A DNA stretch of 64,000 nt from Streptomyces sp. SAJ15 (GCF_007595705.1 NZ_NISY01000011.1:147053-211052); one strand, 5' to 3'. Shown: positions 43,650 to 52,997, counted from the stretch's first letter. Notes: generated from the letters alone by a model not told the origin. Made by a program: numbers and translations.

Positions 43650-44315
43650 TTGTTGGAGCATGTGGGGTCATTGATCAATACCCCATGGATTTACGCCGTG
43701 ATCGGGCTCTCGGTTGTTCTGGACGTCTTCCTTCCCGTGCTGCCCAGCGGCGTCCTCGTGATCACCGCCGCCACGGCGGTCGCCGGCACCACCGCCGATG
43801 TGGTCGGCGCGGCCAGCGCCCGGGCGGCCGGCAGCGTCTTTCCCGAGATGCTGGGCCTCGTGGTGTGCGCCGCCACCGCCTCCGTCGTCGGCGACATGGT
43901 CGCCTTCCGACTGGCCTCGCGCGGCAGCGATCGCCTCGACCGGGCCATCGCGCGCTCGCGCAGACTCACCCGCGCCCAGGAGAAGTTGGGCTCCGCCCTG
44001 GTGCGGGGCGGCGGCCCGCTCATGGTGGTGGCGCGCTTCGCCCCCGCCGGTCGCTCGGTGGTCAGCCTGAGCGCCGGGGCCGCGCACTACCGGGTCGGAC
44101 AGTTCCTGCCCTGGTCCGCGGTGGCCGGCGTGGCCTGGGCCGCCTACAGCGTCACCCTCGGCTACTTCGGCGGCCATTGGCTGGGCGCCACCTGGCTGGG
44201 CACCGCGGTGTCGGTGTCCGCCCTGTTCCTGGCCGGCGCGGGTGCGGCGTTCCTCGTGAAGCGGCCGGGCGTCGGAGACCAGGCGCGGCAGGCAGCCCAG
44301 CACGGAGCCTCGTAG
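43650..44315 (+). CDS. DedA-family (VTT domain) membrane protein
   Basis: A 221-residue integral membrane protein. The N-terminal re-entrant region reads YAVIGLSVVLDVFLPVLPSGVLVITAATAVAG, and SVVGDMVAFRLASRGSDRL matches the DedA G-D-x2-x-Y/F region. MVVARFAPAGRSVVSLSAGAAHY corresponds to the conserved FxRxxPxxR segment, here ARFAPAGR. DedA proteins flip or recycle lipid carriers such as undecaprenyl phosphate. The start is TTG with GGGAGAGA seven bases upstream. It is monocistronic. Confidence 0.85.
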   Translation: MLEHVGSLINTPWIYAVIGLSVVLDVFLPVLPSGVLVITAATAVAGTTADVVGAASARAAGSVFPEMLGLVVCAATASVVGDMVAFRLASRGSDRLDRAIARSRRLTRAQEKLGSALVRGGGPLMVVARFAPAGRSVVSLSAGAAHYRVGQFLPWSAVAGVAWAAYSVTLGYFGGHWLGATWLGTAVSVSALFLAGAGAAFLVKRPGVGDQARQAAQHGAS

Positions 44316-44457
44316 GACCTGCCATGGCGCGGGAGCGACGACCGACTACGGGGCGAACAGGGCGATTTCAGATAAACAGGATCTCCGGCTACGGTCCCAC
44401 CATGCGGACTTTCACCTCGACTCCCAGCCTGCAGTCCAGCCGCCCCCTGGCGGCCCG

Positions 44458-45207
44458 GTGAGCGGGCGGGGCCGGCGCACCGCCGTCATCGCGGGCGGCG
44501 GCACGCTGGTGCTGACCGCCGCGGCGGGCGTCGTCGTGTGGAAGACCTTCTTCTCCGGTCCCGGACTACCGACCATCCCGGACGAGTACCGGCCGATGAT
44601 CGAGTCGGCCGCGCGCACCTGCCCGCAGCTGAGCGTGCCGCTGCTGGCCGCGCAGATCGACGCGGAGAGCGGCTGGCGGGAGGACGCGGACTCCGGGCAC
44701 GCCCAGGGCATCTCGCAGTTCGCGCCGGTCACCTGGTCCGAGTGGGGCCGGGACGGGGACGGCGACGGCAAGGCCGACATCTGGAAGCCGGCCGACGCCA
44801 TCCCCTCCCAGGCCCGGTACATGTGCCATCTGTACAAGGTGGTCGAGGACGTGGCCGGCGATCCGACCGAGCTGGCCCTGGCGGCGTACAACGCCGGCCC
44901 CAACGCGGTGCTCAAGGCGCGTGGCATACCGCGGATCGACGAGACCGAGGGCTATGTCGACCGGATCGTGAACACCCTGCTCCCGGACTACCGGAAGAGC
45001 GAGGCGGAGCGGGCGTCCGACGCCCCGTCCGAGCCCGCCTCCGACGCTCCGTCGAGCCCCGGTTCCGGGCCCGCGTCCGCCCCGGCCTCCGGCCCCGCCG
45101 CCGATCCGGCCGCCGGGCCCGCCTCCCCTCCGACGGCCTCCCCTCCGACGGTCCCCGGTCCGACGGACGGCCCCGCCGCCGGGCCCGCCGCCGGCACCGT
45201 GAGCTAA
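44458..45207 (+). CDS. lytic transglycosylase, membrane-anchored
   Basis: A 249-residue protein. A signal-anchor helix lies at residues 9-27. The SLT domain has LLAAQIDAESGWREDADSGHAQGISQFAPVTW, with the catalytic Glu in ESGW and the GxxQF/M motif, then ALAAYNAGPNAVLKARGIP. The last 70 residues are a Pro/Ala/Ser-rich low-complexity tail, probably wall-spanning. It cleaves peptidoglycan to anhydromuropeptides. The GTG start has no strong ribosome site. Its TAA overlaps the convergent hydrolase stop by three bases. Confidence 0.9.
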   Translation: MSGRGRRTAVIAGGGTLVLTAAAGVVVWKTFFSGPGLPTIPDEYRPMIESAARTCPQLSVPLLAAQIDAESGWREDADSGHAQGISQFAPVTWSEWGRDGDGDGKADIWKPADAIPSQARYMCHLYKVVEDVAGDPTELALAAYNAGPNAVLKARGIPRIDETEGYVDRIVNTLLPDYRKSEAERASDAPSEPASDAPSSPGSGPASAPASGPAADPAAGPASPPTASPPTVPGPTDGPAAGPAAGTVS

Positions 45208-46103
45208 CGCGGCTCCGCCGCGCCCGCCACGCCGTCGACCGGGGTGGCCGCGGTCGGCCCCACCGCCGTCACGGCGTCCGCGGCATCGGCGGCGTCGATC
45301 GCGTCCGCGGTCAGGAAGTCCTCGATCGCGCGCACCAGTTCCAGGGGCGTCTCGTCTGCGGGGTAGTGTCCGGCGCACGGCAGCTCCACCAGTTCGGCGT
45401 CTATGTACCAGCGCAGCCATGTCCGCCGCATCACCTCCGCCGTGAGCGCCGGGTCATAGGCTCCGACCACCACGCGCACCGGGACGGTGACGCCCTCTAT
45501 CTCGGAGTGGAAGTCCTCCCGCGCCCAGGAGTCCAGCCAGGCCCGGAACGCCTTCGCGTCGCTGTTGTCCAGCGAGTGTCGGACCATCAGGTCCAGCCAG
45601 GCGTCCGGATGGCGGCTACCGGTGGTCAGATCGATGATCGCCCTGCGGTTCTCCGGGCGCTCGGCGGCGCCGACGAACAGCTCCCACTGGTCGTCGTCGA
45701 AGGGCACTCCGGACGCGGGCACCGGCGCCACCCCCACCAGCCGCCGCACCCGCTGCGGCGCGGCGGCCACCACGCGCTGGGCGACCGCGGCGCCCATGGA
45801 GTGGCCCAGGAGGGAGAACCGGTCCCACCCGAGGTGGTCGGCGAGCGCCAGCAGGTCCTGGCCCGCCTCCCGGGTGGTGTACGCGCCCGCCATGTCGCGC
45901 GCTTCGCCGTAGCCGCGCAGGTCGGGCAGGACGTAGGTGAAGGCCCGCCGGTCCACGTGCGGCAGCACCGCGGCGTACGCGGCGCGATCCGAGAACCAGC
46001 CGTGCACGGCGATGACCGGATGCGGTCCGTCGCCGACGACCTCATAGGGCGGCACGACGCCTGGTTCGGCGGGTGGTACGACGGGTGGAACATGGGCTCC
46101 CAT
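45204..46103 (-). CDS. alpha/beta hydrolase
   Basis: A 299-residue serine hydrolase. The oxyanion region is VIAVHGWFSDRAAY, the nucleophile elbow LLGHSMGAAVAQRV, the acid probably in VVGAYDPAL and the His in CAGHYPADETPLEL. DLRGYGEARD is typical of the family. The last 30 residues are a repetitive Ala/Asp/Val tail (AIDAADAADAVTAVGP). The substrate cannot be inferred. The 265 bases upstream to 46368 have no gene; they hold a perfect palindrome GCGCATATGCGC at 46193-46204 that could be an operator. Confidence 0.87.
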   Translation of the reverse strand: MGAHVPPVVPPAEPGVVPPYEVVGDGPHPVIAVHGWFSDRAAYAAVLPHVDRRAFTYVLPDLRGYGEARDMAGAYTTREAGQDLLALADHLGWDRFSLLGHSMGAAVAQRVVAAAPQRVRRLVGVAPVPASGVPFDDDQWELFVGAAERPENRRAIIDLTTGSRHPDAWLDLMVRHSLDNSDAKAFRAWLDSWAREDFHSEIEGVTVPVRVVVGAYDPALTAEVMRRTWLRWYIDAELVELPCAGHYPADETPLELVRAIEDFLTADAIDAADAADAVTAVGPTAATPVDGVAGAAEPR

Positions 46104-46368
46104 GGCGCCTCCGGTCCCAGTCGGGTACGGGCACGCCGGCCGCGCCCGCGCCGACAACGTTCGTCGCGACCGACGGGTACGGCAAGGCGATTGCGCATAT
46201 GCGCCACGCCCGTGACGGCATCGCCCGCCATGGGCGCGTTCCGTACGCGACATCCGCTACGTCGGGTCGCGGCCGTTACGGGCGCTCCCCCATCGGGTGA
46301 CGGGGCTACGAGGTGACCGGTGTGACCCGGGCGACCGGACGCGACCTGGCGCCCGGTCACAGCGTGCG

Positions 46369-46581
46369 TCAGGCGGCCGCCGTGAGGGCCATCTCGCGCC
46401 GCACCGCCCGCAGGTAGAGCCCGAGCAGCCGCGTGTACTCCACCCGCTCCTCGGGCAGGAGCGGCCTGGCCCGGCGCGCCCGCAGGAAGGCGCGTATCTC
46501 CTCATTGGCATGCTCGGCGTCGGAGCACACGGCCTCGGCGGCCGGGCGCACGGCATCGGGAGCCAGGGATGACGGGAACAT
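46369..46581 (-). CDS. small helical protein of unknown function
   Basis: A 70-residue protein, MFPSSLAPDAVRPAAEAVCSDAEHANEEIRAFLRARRARPLLPEERVEYTRLLGLYLRAVRREMALTAAA-like in pattern only at the E-x2-R-x-F-L and L-x-P-E-E-R-x-E-Y-x2-L-L positions. These resemble a recurring short Streptomyces family with N-x-E-I-R and L-x-x-E-E-R-x-E-Y. No membrane helix, Cys pair or enzyme motif is present. Coding is supported by strong third-position GC and a clear ATG, but the ribosome site is weak. Function unknown. Confidence 0.6.
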   Translation of the reverse strand: MFPSSLAPDAVRPAAEAVCSDAEHANEEIRAFLRARRARPLLPEERVEYTRLLGLYLRAVRREMALTAAA

Positions 46582-46999
46582 GGGACAAGGCTAAGGGCAG
46601 GCTCTGACAACGAAAGCCCACCCTCGGTCGAGGGTGGCCACATCGATGCGGTGGGGCCGCCCGCCCCGGTTACGCGGGCGACACACCCGCCCCGACCGCC
46701 GCCCCCGGCGGCCGTCCGCGCGAAGGTCGGTCCACCGCCACGGCGCCCGTCGGACGGCCTCGGCCACCTCACCCCTCGGCCCCGCTACGAACAGCCGTTC
46801 CCGTGACGGTGACAGACCCATATGCCGGAGGTACGCGCCGCCACCCGGCCCGTGGCGGAGGGCGCCACGCCGGCGCGGCCGCGGTCGGCCGCGTACACAG
46901 CGCGTCGCCCGGGGGAGCCCGCCGGGAGCCCGCCGGGGGCGCGCAGTTCGGCCGGATCATTGCGCTCGCCCCCGTGCCGCCGCGGCGGACGCCCCGCGG
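46582..46999. other. gene-free interval
   Basis: About 420 bases between a small gene and the reductase-like gene. Several frames are open because of the GC content, but none shows a recognisable domain or ribosome site. I see no hairpin or promoter that I can support. Confidence 0.5.
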
Positions 47000-47623
47000 C
47001 TACTGCTCGTCCAGCTCGAAGGTCCCGAAGGTGGGCCGCCCGGCGAGCTCGTAGCTCAGTACGGCGACCCCGGCGCCGGTCGTCCGGGAGTCCGTCAGCC
47101 GCAGCGCGCTGGGCACCGCCCCGTCCTCGAACAGCCGCCTCCCCGTCCCCAGCACCACCGGATACACCCACAGCCGGAACTCGTCGATGAGATCGTGCGC
47201 CATCAGGGACCGCGCCAGCGTCCCGCTCCCGTGGATCTGCAACTCCCCCTCGTGCCGCTCCTTCAGCTCCGCCACCGCCCGCGCCGCGTCCCCCTCCAGC
47301 AGCGTGGAGTTCTGCCACTCCACCCGGTCGAGAGTGGTGGACGCGACGTACTTGGGCAGGCCGTTGAGCCGCGAGGCGACGGGGTCCGCCGGGTCGGTCA
47401 CCTGCGGCCAGTACGCCGCGAAGATCTCGTACGTACGCCGCCCCAGCAGGAACCCCGTCGCCGTCTCGAACCGCTCCGCCACGATCCGCATCATGTCCTC
47501 GTCGGCGTAGGGCACGAGCCAGCCCCCGTACTCGAAGCCTCCGCTGGTGTCCTCGTCGGGCCCACCGGGCGCCTGTACCACCCCGTCGAGCGACAGGAAT
47601 TCCGTCAGTGACACCGTGGCCAT
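47000..47623 (-). CDS. dihydrofolate-reductase-fold protein (RibD C-terminal type)
   Basis: A 207-residue protein of the RibD_C/YwjB family common in Streptomyces. ATVSLTEFLSLDGVVQAPGGPDED opens the fold, then FLLGRRTYEIFAAYWP, KYVASTTLDRVEWQNSTLL, LQIHGSGTLARSLMAHDLIDEFRLWVYPVVLGTGRRLF. It likely binds NADPH and reduces a small molecule; the in vivo substrate is unknown. The ATG at 47623 has GGAGCC upstream. Confidence 0.9.
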   Translation of the reverse strand: MATVSLTEFLSLDGVVQAPGGPDEDTSGGFEYGGWLVPYADEDMMRIVAERFETATGFLLGRRTYEIFAAYWPQVTDPADPVASRLNGLPKYVASTTLDRVEWQNSTLLEGDAARAVAELKERHEGELQIHGSGTLARSLMAHDLIDEFRLWVYPVVLGTGRRLFEDGAVPSALRLTDSRTTGAGVAVLSYELAGRPTFGTFELDEQ

Positions 47624-47804
47624 GGCCGTGGCTCCTTCTGGTCGTCGTCAGTGCTGCACCAGGTCAGACTCCAGCGGAGGGCGAAACTCATCGCGGACGC
47701 GACACGCGGGAGGCCGGCGGCGTGTCCCCCGGGCGCCGCAGGCACGCCACACGGAAGGGGCGCCACCGGAGCCGACCGCCGGGCGGTGGCGCGCCGAAGG
47801 GCTT

Positions 47805-48665
47805 CTACCGCTCGGTGGAGGGACTCGCCCCGAGATCGGTCGTCGGGCCTTCACGGCGTCCGATGACGACGGTGGCGTCCAGGTCCTCACAGTCGACCAC
47901 CCGCGGCACCAGGCCGTTCCGGGCGAACTCCGCCATCGTCCGCGGTGCCTGCCGCTCGCTCGTCTCCACCAGCAGATACCCGCCGGGGACCAGCCACCGC
48001 CGCGCTTCCGCCGTCACCCGCCGCTGCACGTCGAGCCCGTCCTCGCCCCCGTCCAGGGACACCCGGGCCTCGTATATCCGCGCCTCCGGCGGCAACAGCT
48101 CTATCGCCTCCGTCGGAACATACGGCGCGTTGGCCACCAGCACGTCCACCCGTCCCGCCAGTGCCCCCGGCAGTGCGTCGAAGAGGTCACCCTCGTAGAC
48201 CCGGCCGAGCCCAGCGAGGTTCCGCCGCGCACACCGCACCGCCGCGGGGTCGATGTCGGCGGCGTACAGCTCCACGGGCCGCGCCCCGGGGTGCGAGGCC
48301 AGCGCCGCCCCCACCGCCCCGGACCCGCAGCACAGGTCCACGACCACGGCGCCCTCGGTGCGGCCGGCCAGTCGGGCCGCCTGACGCGCCAGGAACTCGG
48401 TCCGCCGGCGCGGGACGAACACCCCCGGATCCACCGCTATCCGGAGCCCGCAGAACTCCGCCCAGCCGAGGACGTGTTCCAGCGGCCGGCCGGCGACGCG
48501 CCGGTCCACCATGGCGTCGAGCTCGGCGGGTGAGGCCGCCGCGGAGAGGAGCAACTCCGCCTCGTCCTCGGCGAAGACACAGCCGGCGGCCCGCAGCCTG
48601 TCGACGACGGTGGAGCGGAGCACGGAGAGAACGGAGGAGAAAACAGAATCTGAAGAGAGGGTCAC
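47805..48665 (-). CDS. HemK/PrmC-like protein N5-glutamine methyltransferase
   Basis: A 286-residue methyltransferase. The N-domain has RPLEHVLGWAEFCGLRIAVDPGVFVPRRRTEFLA, the PrmC substrate loop. Motif I is VVVDLCCGSGAVGAALAS and motif II LYAADIDPAAVRCARRN. The catalytic NPPY is replaced by NAPY in VLVANAPYVP, keeping Asn and Tyr. The true release-factor enzyme has NPPY, so this is likely a paralogue acting on another protein. GTG at 48665 is preferred (GAAAGG six bases upstream); GTG at 48683 is possible. Confidence 0.85.
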   Translation of the reverse strand: MTLSSDSVFSSVLSVLRSTVVDRLRAAGCVFAEDEAELLLSAAASPAELDAMVDRRVAGRPLEHVLGWAEFCGLRIAVDPGVFVPRRRTEFLARQAARLAGRTEGAVVVDLCCGSGAVGAALASHPGARPVELYAADIDPAAVRCARRNLAGLGRVYEGDLFDALPGALAGRVDVLVANAPYVPTEAIELLPPEARIYEARVSLDGGEDGLDVQRRVTAEARRWLVPGGYLLVETSERQAPRTMAEFARNGLVPRVVDCEDLDATVVIGRREGPTTDLGASPSTER

Positions 48666-48974
48666 GGAAACCTTTCGGATCACCGAAGGGCGCCCTCCCG
48701 GTCACCTATACCGGTGCGACCGTACGGCCGCGAGTCGAGAGCACCCCGCCTGACACTGCGTTAATGGGTCTCACCTCCTGGGCCGTTCCTACGGGGAAGG
48801 CCACAGTACCCCACGTCGCACGCCATGTCCCCGACGGGCCCGGCGCGCGCTCGTTCCGGCGCCCGCCCTCGGGCCTCCACGCGCCCTCCGCGACGCGCGT
48901 ACGCGCCCCAACCGGCCGCGGCGGCCGCGCGTCTCCTCGGCAGGGTGCCAAGGACCCTGACCAAGGAGGGGATT

Positions 48975-49258
48975 GTGGCTCACGATCACGACACAGGCCG
49001 GCTCAGCCGCCGCCGCCTCATCGGCGGGACCCTCGCCGTCGGCACCACCGCGCTCGGCGCGGCCGCGTTGGTCTCCGCCGCCCCCGCCGTGGCCGGCAGC
49101 AGCGCGGGCTTCCGCTGGTGCAACCGCTGCCAGGGCATGTGGTTCTGGGCCGCTCCCACTGTCCGGCGGCCACCGGCCCGGCCCCCTGGCACGACGGGGC
49201 GTATGTGAGGACCGGCTCGGGGTGGCGCTACGAGAACTATCTCCCCCGGATGAAGTGA
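48975..49258 (+). pseudogene. Tat-secreted small Cys-rich protein, frameshifted
   Basis: From GTG at 48975 (AAGGAGGGG upstream) the frame encodes a twin-arginine signal (LSRRRLIGGTLAVGTTALGAA), then AGFRWCNRCQGMWFW. It then loses the family pattern and stops at 49208. The adjacent frame continues HCPAATGPAPWHDGAYVRTGSGWRYENYLPRMK and stops at 49258, the expected second half of this Streptomyces family (WCNRCQG ... CPA-x-G-x-H). A one-base deletion near 49150-49168 explains both. It may be a true mutation or a sequencing error. Confidence 0.75.
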
Positions 49259-49404
49259 CCGGGCTGAAGTGACCGCTGAAGTGGCCCGGCTGACGTGAGC
49301 GGGCGGGACCAGAGGGCCGCCGGCCTGGTGGGCCCGCGCCACAGCCGCAACCTGCGGAAAACCGCAGTGTGGGAGGGGTACGGAAGCCGTTAGCGTTGCG
49401 TGCC

Positions 49405-50652
49405 ATGCGGGGGTGGGTGCGACGGCACGGATGGATCGGGCGAGGATGGCGACTGACGGCCGGGCTCACGATCGGTGTCGGCACCGCCGTCGTGGGGCTG
49501 GTGTTCTGCGCGCTGGCGGGCCTGGCCCTGCTGTGCGTGACCGCGTGGCCGCGCGCCCGGCAGCGGGTGCTACGGCCGGTGGCGGCGAGGGCGCGGCAGC
49601 TGACCGAGTTGGAGCGCTGGCGGCTGGACCGGTTCCTGAACCACCGCTCCGCGGCTGACTACTCGAACCGCCAGGCCCTGCGGTACGTGGCGGCGCGCTC
49701 GGCGCTGGGTCTGCTCGGCGGCCTGGTGTTGATGTCGGTGGTGTCCGGCGTCTTCTACGGCTCCCTGCTGATCTGGGGCTGGTTCATCATGGCGGCCCAC
49801 AAGTGGCTGACGCTCTCCTTCTCCTCGCTCGGCGGCCTGTTCCTGCTCTTCCTCTCCCTCCAGGGGATGGTGGGCGTGGCCGCTCTGGAGCGCAGGCTGG
49901 TCCATCACCTGCTGGGGCCCAGCCAGCAGGAGGCGCTGCAACGCCGGATCGAGGAGCTGGCCACCAGCCGGGCCGGGGTGGTGGACGCCGTGCACGACGA
50001 GCGGCGCCGCATCGAACGGGACCTGCACGACGGCGTGCAGCAGCGGCTGGTGGCGCTCGGCATGCTGCTCGGCCGGGCCCGCCGCAGCCAGGACGAGGAG
50101 AAGGTGCGCACCCTGCTGGCCCAGGCTCACGAGGAGAGCCGCCAGGCCCTGACCGACCTGCGCGAGGTGGCCTGGCGCGTCTATCCGATCGCCCTGGACG
50201 ACGCCGGGTTGCGAGCGGCGCTGGAGACGGTGGCGGAGCGGTCGGTCATCCCGGTGCGGCTCGACTACGACCTGCCGGCGGAGCCGAGCACGGCGGTCCG
50301 CACGGTGGCGTACTTCGTGGTGTCCGAGGCGGTGACGAACGCGATCAAGCACTCGGGGGCGGCGCGGATCACCGTCGCGCTGAGCGCGGGAGCCGGTCCC
50401 GGGTTCGCCGGCGGGCCGCTGCTGGTCCGCGTCACCGACGACGGGATCGGCGGCGCCGACCCCACGGGCAGCGGTCTGCTGGGCCTGGCCCGCCGGGTCG
50501 CCGCGCTCGACGGCACGTTGCGGGTGCTGAGCCCGCGCGGCGGGCCGACCACCGTGACGGCGGAGCTGCCGTGCGCGTTCCACGACCTCCCGGACCCCTG
50601 GGGCGACTCCTTGCGCGAGGCCACGAGAGAGAGCATGAGTGAGACCCGATGA
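49405..50652 (+). CDS. sensor histidine kinase, NarL-type two-component system
   Basis: A 415-residue kinase. About four membrane helices fall in residues 15-165 with a cytoplasmic linker in between. The HisKA_3 box is DERRRIERDLHDGVQQRLVALGMLLG, with His208 as phosphorylation site. The ATPase domain has the N-box in VSEAVTNAIKHSGA and G-boxes in VTDDGIGGADPTGSGLLGLARRVAALDG. It overlaps the response regulator by four bases, so the two form a cognate pair. The stimulus is unknown; the membrane part is a putative sensor of the envelope. Confidence 0.93.
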   Translation: MRGWVRRHGWIGRGWRLTAGLTIGVGTAVVGLVFCALAGLALLCVTAWPRARQRVLRPVAARARQLTELERWRLDRFLNHRSAADYSNRQALRYVAARSALGLLGGLVLMSVVSGVFYGSLLIWGWFIMAAHKWLTLSFSSLGGLFLLFLSLQGMVGVAALERRLVHHLLGPSQQEALQRRIEELATSRAGVVDAVHDERRRIERDLHDGVQQRLVALGMLLGRARRSQDEEKVRTLLAQAHEESRQALTDLREVAWRVYPIALDDAGLRAALETVAERSVIPVRLDYDLPAEPSTAVRTVAYFVVSEAVTNAIKHSGAARITVALSAGAGPGFAGGPLLVRVTDDGIGGADPTGSGLLGLARRVAALDGTLRVLSPRGGPTTVTAELPCAFHDLPDPWGDSLREATRESMSETR

Positions 50653-51296
50653 GACTGATCCTGGCCGATGACTCGACCCTGCTGCGCGAGGGCCTGGTGC
50701 GGCTGCTCGCCGAGGAGGGGCACCAGGTGGTGGCCGCGGTCGGCGACGCGACCGCGCTGCTGGCGGAGGTGGCCCGACACCCGGACGTCGACGCCGTCGT
50801 GGTGGACGTCCGGATGCCTCCCACCCACACCGACGAGGGGCTGCGCGCCGCGCTGGAGATCAGGGCCACGCATCCGGGGGTGGGCGTGCTGGTGCTCTCG
50901 CAGTACGTGGAGAAGCGCTACGCCACCGAGCTGCTGACGGGGGCCGGCGAGGGCATCGGCTATCTCCTCAAGGACCGGGTGGTGCAGGTCGACGAGTTCC
51001 TCGACGCCCTGGAGCGGGTCGCCGCCGGCCGGACCGCCTTCGACCCGGAGGTGGTGCGGCAACTCCTGGTGCGCAGCACGCACACCGACCCGCTGGGCCG
51101 GCTCACCCCGCGCGAACGGGACGTCCTGGACGCCATGGCGCAGGGGCACACCAACGCCGCGATCGCCGAGCGGCTGCACGTGTCGCGGAGCGCGGTGGAG
51201 AAGCACATAGCCGCGATCTTCGAGAAGCTCGAACTGCAGGGGAGTTCGGGCTACTCTCGGCGGGTGCTGGCGGTACTGCGTTACCTGGGGAGCTGA
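50649..51296 (+). CDS. NarL/LuxR-type response regulator
   Basis: A 215-residue regulator. The receiver has Asp7/Asp8 (LILADDSTLLREG), phosphoacceptor Asp53 (VVVDVRMP) and Lys in YLLKDRV. The effector is a LuxR helix-turn-helix: LTPRERDVLDAMAQGHTNAAIAERLHVSRSAVEKHIAAIFEKL. It is the partner of the adjacent kinase. A methyltransferase gene follows 30 bases on, which may belong to the same transcript or be a target. Confidence 0.93.
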   Translation: MRLILADDSTLLREGLVRLLAEEGHQVVAAVGDATALLAEVARHPDVDAVVVDVRMPPTHTDEGLRAALEIRATHPGVGVLVLSQYVEKRYATELLTGAGEGIGYLLKDRVVQVDEFLDALERVAAGRTAFDPEVVRQLLVRSTHTDPLGRLTPRERDVLDAMAQGHTNAAIAERLHVSRSAVEKHIAAIFEKLELQGSSGYSRRVLAVLRYLGS

Positions 51297-51326
51297 CCGC
51301 TCACCACCGAGCTCAGGGGATGTGTG

Positions 51327-51986
51327 ATGACCGAGTCCAAGTGGGTGCCGATCACGGACGAGCTGTACCGGTACGTGCTGGCGCACAACCCGCCGTTGGA
51401 CCCCGTCCAGCGTGAGCTCGTCGACGCCACCCGCGCCCGGCTCCCCGAGGTCGCCGTCAAGCTGTCCGCCGAGGAGCAGGGCCCGCTGCTGGCCTTCCTG
51501 GTCCGGCTGACCGGCGCCCGCCACATCGTCGAGGTCGGCACCTTCACCGGCTTCTCCGCCCTGTGCATGGCCCAGGCGTTGCCGGCGGACGGCACGCTGA
51601 TCACCTGTGACATCTCCGAGGAGTGGACGGCGTACGGCCGTGAGGCGTGGGCGAAGGCGGGCGTCGCGGACCGCGTCGACCTGCGCGTCGCGCCCGCCCT
51701 GGACACCCTGCGCGCGCTGCCCGAGGAGCCGCACATCGACCTGGTCTACCTGGACGCGGACAAGGTCAACTACGTCGCGTACTGGGAGGAGTTGGTCCCG
51801 CGGATGCGCCCCGGCGGGCTGATCGTCGCGGACAACACCCTCTTCAGCGGCCGGGTCGTCGACCCGGAGGCGACGGGCGACCCCGCGGCGATCCGCGCGT
51901 TCAACGACCATGTGGCGGCGGACGCGCGGATGGACGCGGTGCTGCTGACGGTGGCGGACGGGGTGACGCTGGCGCGCAGGCGCTAG
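51327..51986 (+). CDS. O-methyltransferase, caffeoyl-CoA type
   Basis: A 219-residue class I methyltransferase. HIVEVGTFTGFSALCMAQALP is motif I, LITCDISEEWTAYGREAWAKAGV motif II, and IDLVYLDADKVNYVAYWEELVPRMRPGGLIVADNTLFSGRV holds the metal-binding Asp and the conserved D-N. These are marks of cation-dependent catechol-type O-methyltransferases. CAGGGGATGTG lies just upstream of the ATG at 51327. The substrate is unknown. Confidence 0.92.
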   Translation: MTESKWVPITDELYRYVLAHNPPLDPVQRELVDATRARLPEVAVKLSAEEQGPLLAFLVRLTGARHIVEVGTFTGFSALCMAQALPADGTLITCDISEEWTAYGREAWAKAGVADRVDLRVAPALDTLRALPEEPHIDLVYLDADKVNYVAYWEELVPRMRPGGLIVADNTLFSGRVVDPEATGDPAAIRAFNDHVAADARMDAVLLTVADGVTLARRR

Positions 51987-52115
51987 CGTCCGCGTGCGCC
52001 GGGCCGACCCCCGGCCTGTCACGGCGGCTGGACGGGCTCGCGCCGTACCGACCCACGGCCTGCCACCGGCGCGGCCTGCCACGGCGGCGGCTGGACGGGC
52101 CGCTGCCCGGAGGGG

Positions 52116-52802
52116 CTACCGCCGGGCCGGGCGCCGCGGGGCGACCTCCCACCGGGCCAGCTTCTGCTCGTAGGTGTCGTTCCGGGTGGTCTCGTTGAGC
52201 TCCTCGCGCAGGACGGCCGCGCGGGAGAGGGCGTCCACGCGGTCCTCACGCTCGGCCTGCCTGGGGTGGCGGTTGCGCCAGTACGGGTTGTCGTGCGGAA
52301 GGCTGCCGCTCACCCGCCCGTACATGCCGAACCACATCAGCATCAGCCCGACGATGAAGCTGAAGATCACGTTCTGGATGCGGAACGCGAGGAAGTTGTA
52401 GTCGGTGGCGAGCAGGGCGAGGTTGACGAACCCGCTCAGGATGAAGGCGAAGCCGACGACGATGTTCAGGGTCGAGGCGAAGTTGCCGCCGATGATCATC
52501 CCGACGAACAGCAGCAGGCCGATGACGATGGAGAGCACGCTCAGCGCGCCGTTGGTGTTCAGCCCGGCGACGGTGTCACCGCGGGTGTCGAAGAACCCGA
52601 CCTTGTCGAGCAGCCCGAAGACGCCGAAGGCGATCAGCACCAGCCCGGTGAGCGCGGAGCCGACCCGGTAGACCTTGCTGAGCCTGTGGTCGACGGGCAG
52701 ATGCTCCTGAAGCTTGGTGCGCACCCCGACCCGTTCGGGCCAGTTGCGCGCGGTGCCCCCGGGGTGGGTGCCGCCGGGAAGGGTGTGGCCTGCGGTAGCC
52801 AT
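52116..52802 (-). CDS. DUF4383 four-helix membrane protein
   Basis: A 228-residue protein. After a cytoplasmic N-terminus of about 45 residues, four helices follow (LTGLVLIAFGVFGLLD, ALSVLSIVIGLLLFVGMIIG, NIVVGFAFILSGFVNLALL, NVIFSFIVGLMLMWFGMYGR). The NFxAFRIQNVIFSFIVG segment and the loop DNPYWRN-RHP are typical of DUF4383. A charged helical tail follows. Function unknown. It stands alone with an AGGAGG-type site (reverse of CCTCCTT at 52809) before the ATG. Confidence 0.88.
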   Translation of the reverse strand: MATAGHTLPGGTHPGGTARNWPERVGVRTKLQEHLPVDHRLSKVYRVGSALTGLVLIAFGVFGLLDKVGFFDTRGDTVAGLNTNGALSVLSIVIGLLLFVGMIIGGNFASTLNIVVGFAFILSGFVNLALLATDYNFLAFRIQNVIFSFIVGLMLMWFGMYGRVSGSLPHDNPYWRNRHPRQAEREDRVDALSRAAVLREELNETTRNDTYEQKLARWEVAPRRPARR

Positions 52803-52997
52803 GTCCGGCCTCCTTATGCGATTGCGTCGCGATGCGGTTGCGTCGCGCGTTGCGGAGGTGACTGAAACGGACCTTTTTCAAGGATCCGCCTAGGCTGCGC
52901 GTGCCTCAACCGGAGCGGACGAAACCGCGGGACGGCGGATTCCTGGAAGACCGGGGCCTACCGGAGGGTGGTCGGAAGGGGCCGTCCGGAGGGGCGG

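Noticed and set aside
46193..46204. Palindrome GCGCATATGCGC
   Set aside because: Perfect but short and without a placed promoter or regulator; mentioned under the hydrolase gene only.
46591..46821. Small minus-strand frame of 76 codons
   Set aside because: Arg/Gly-rich composition typical of shadow frames and no ribosome site or motif.
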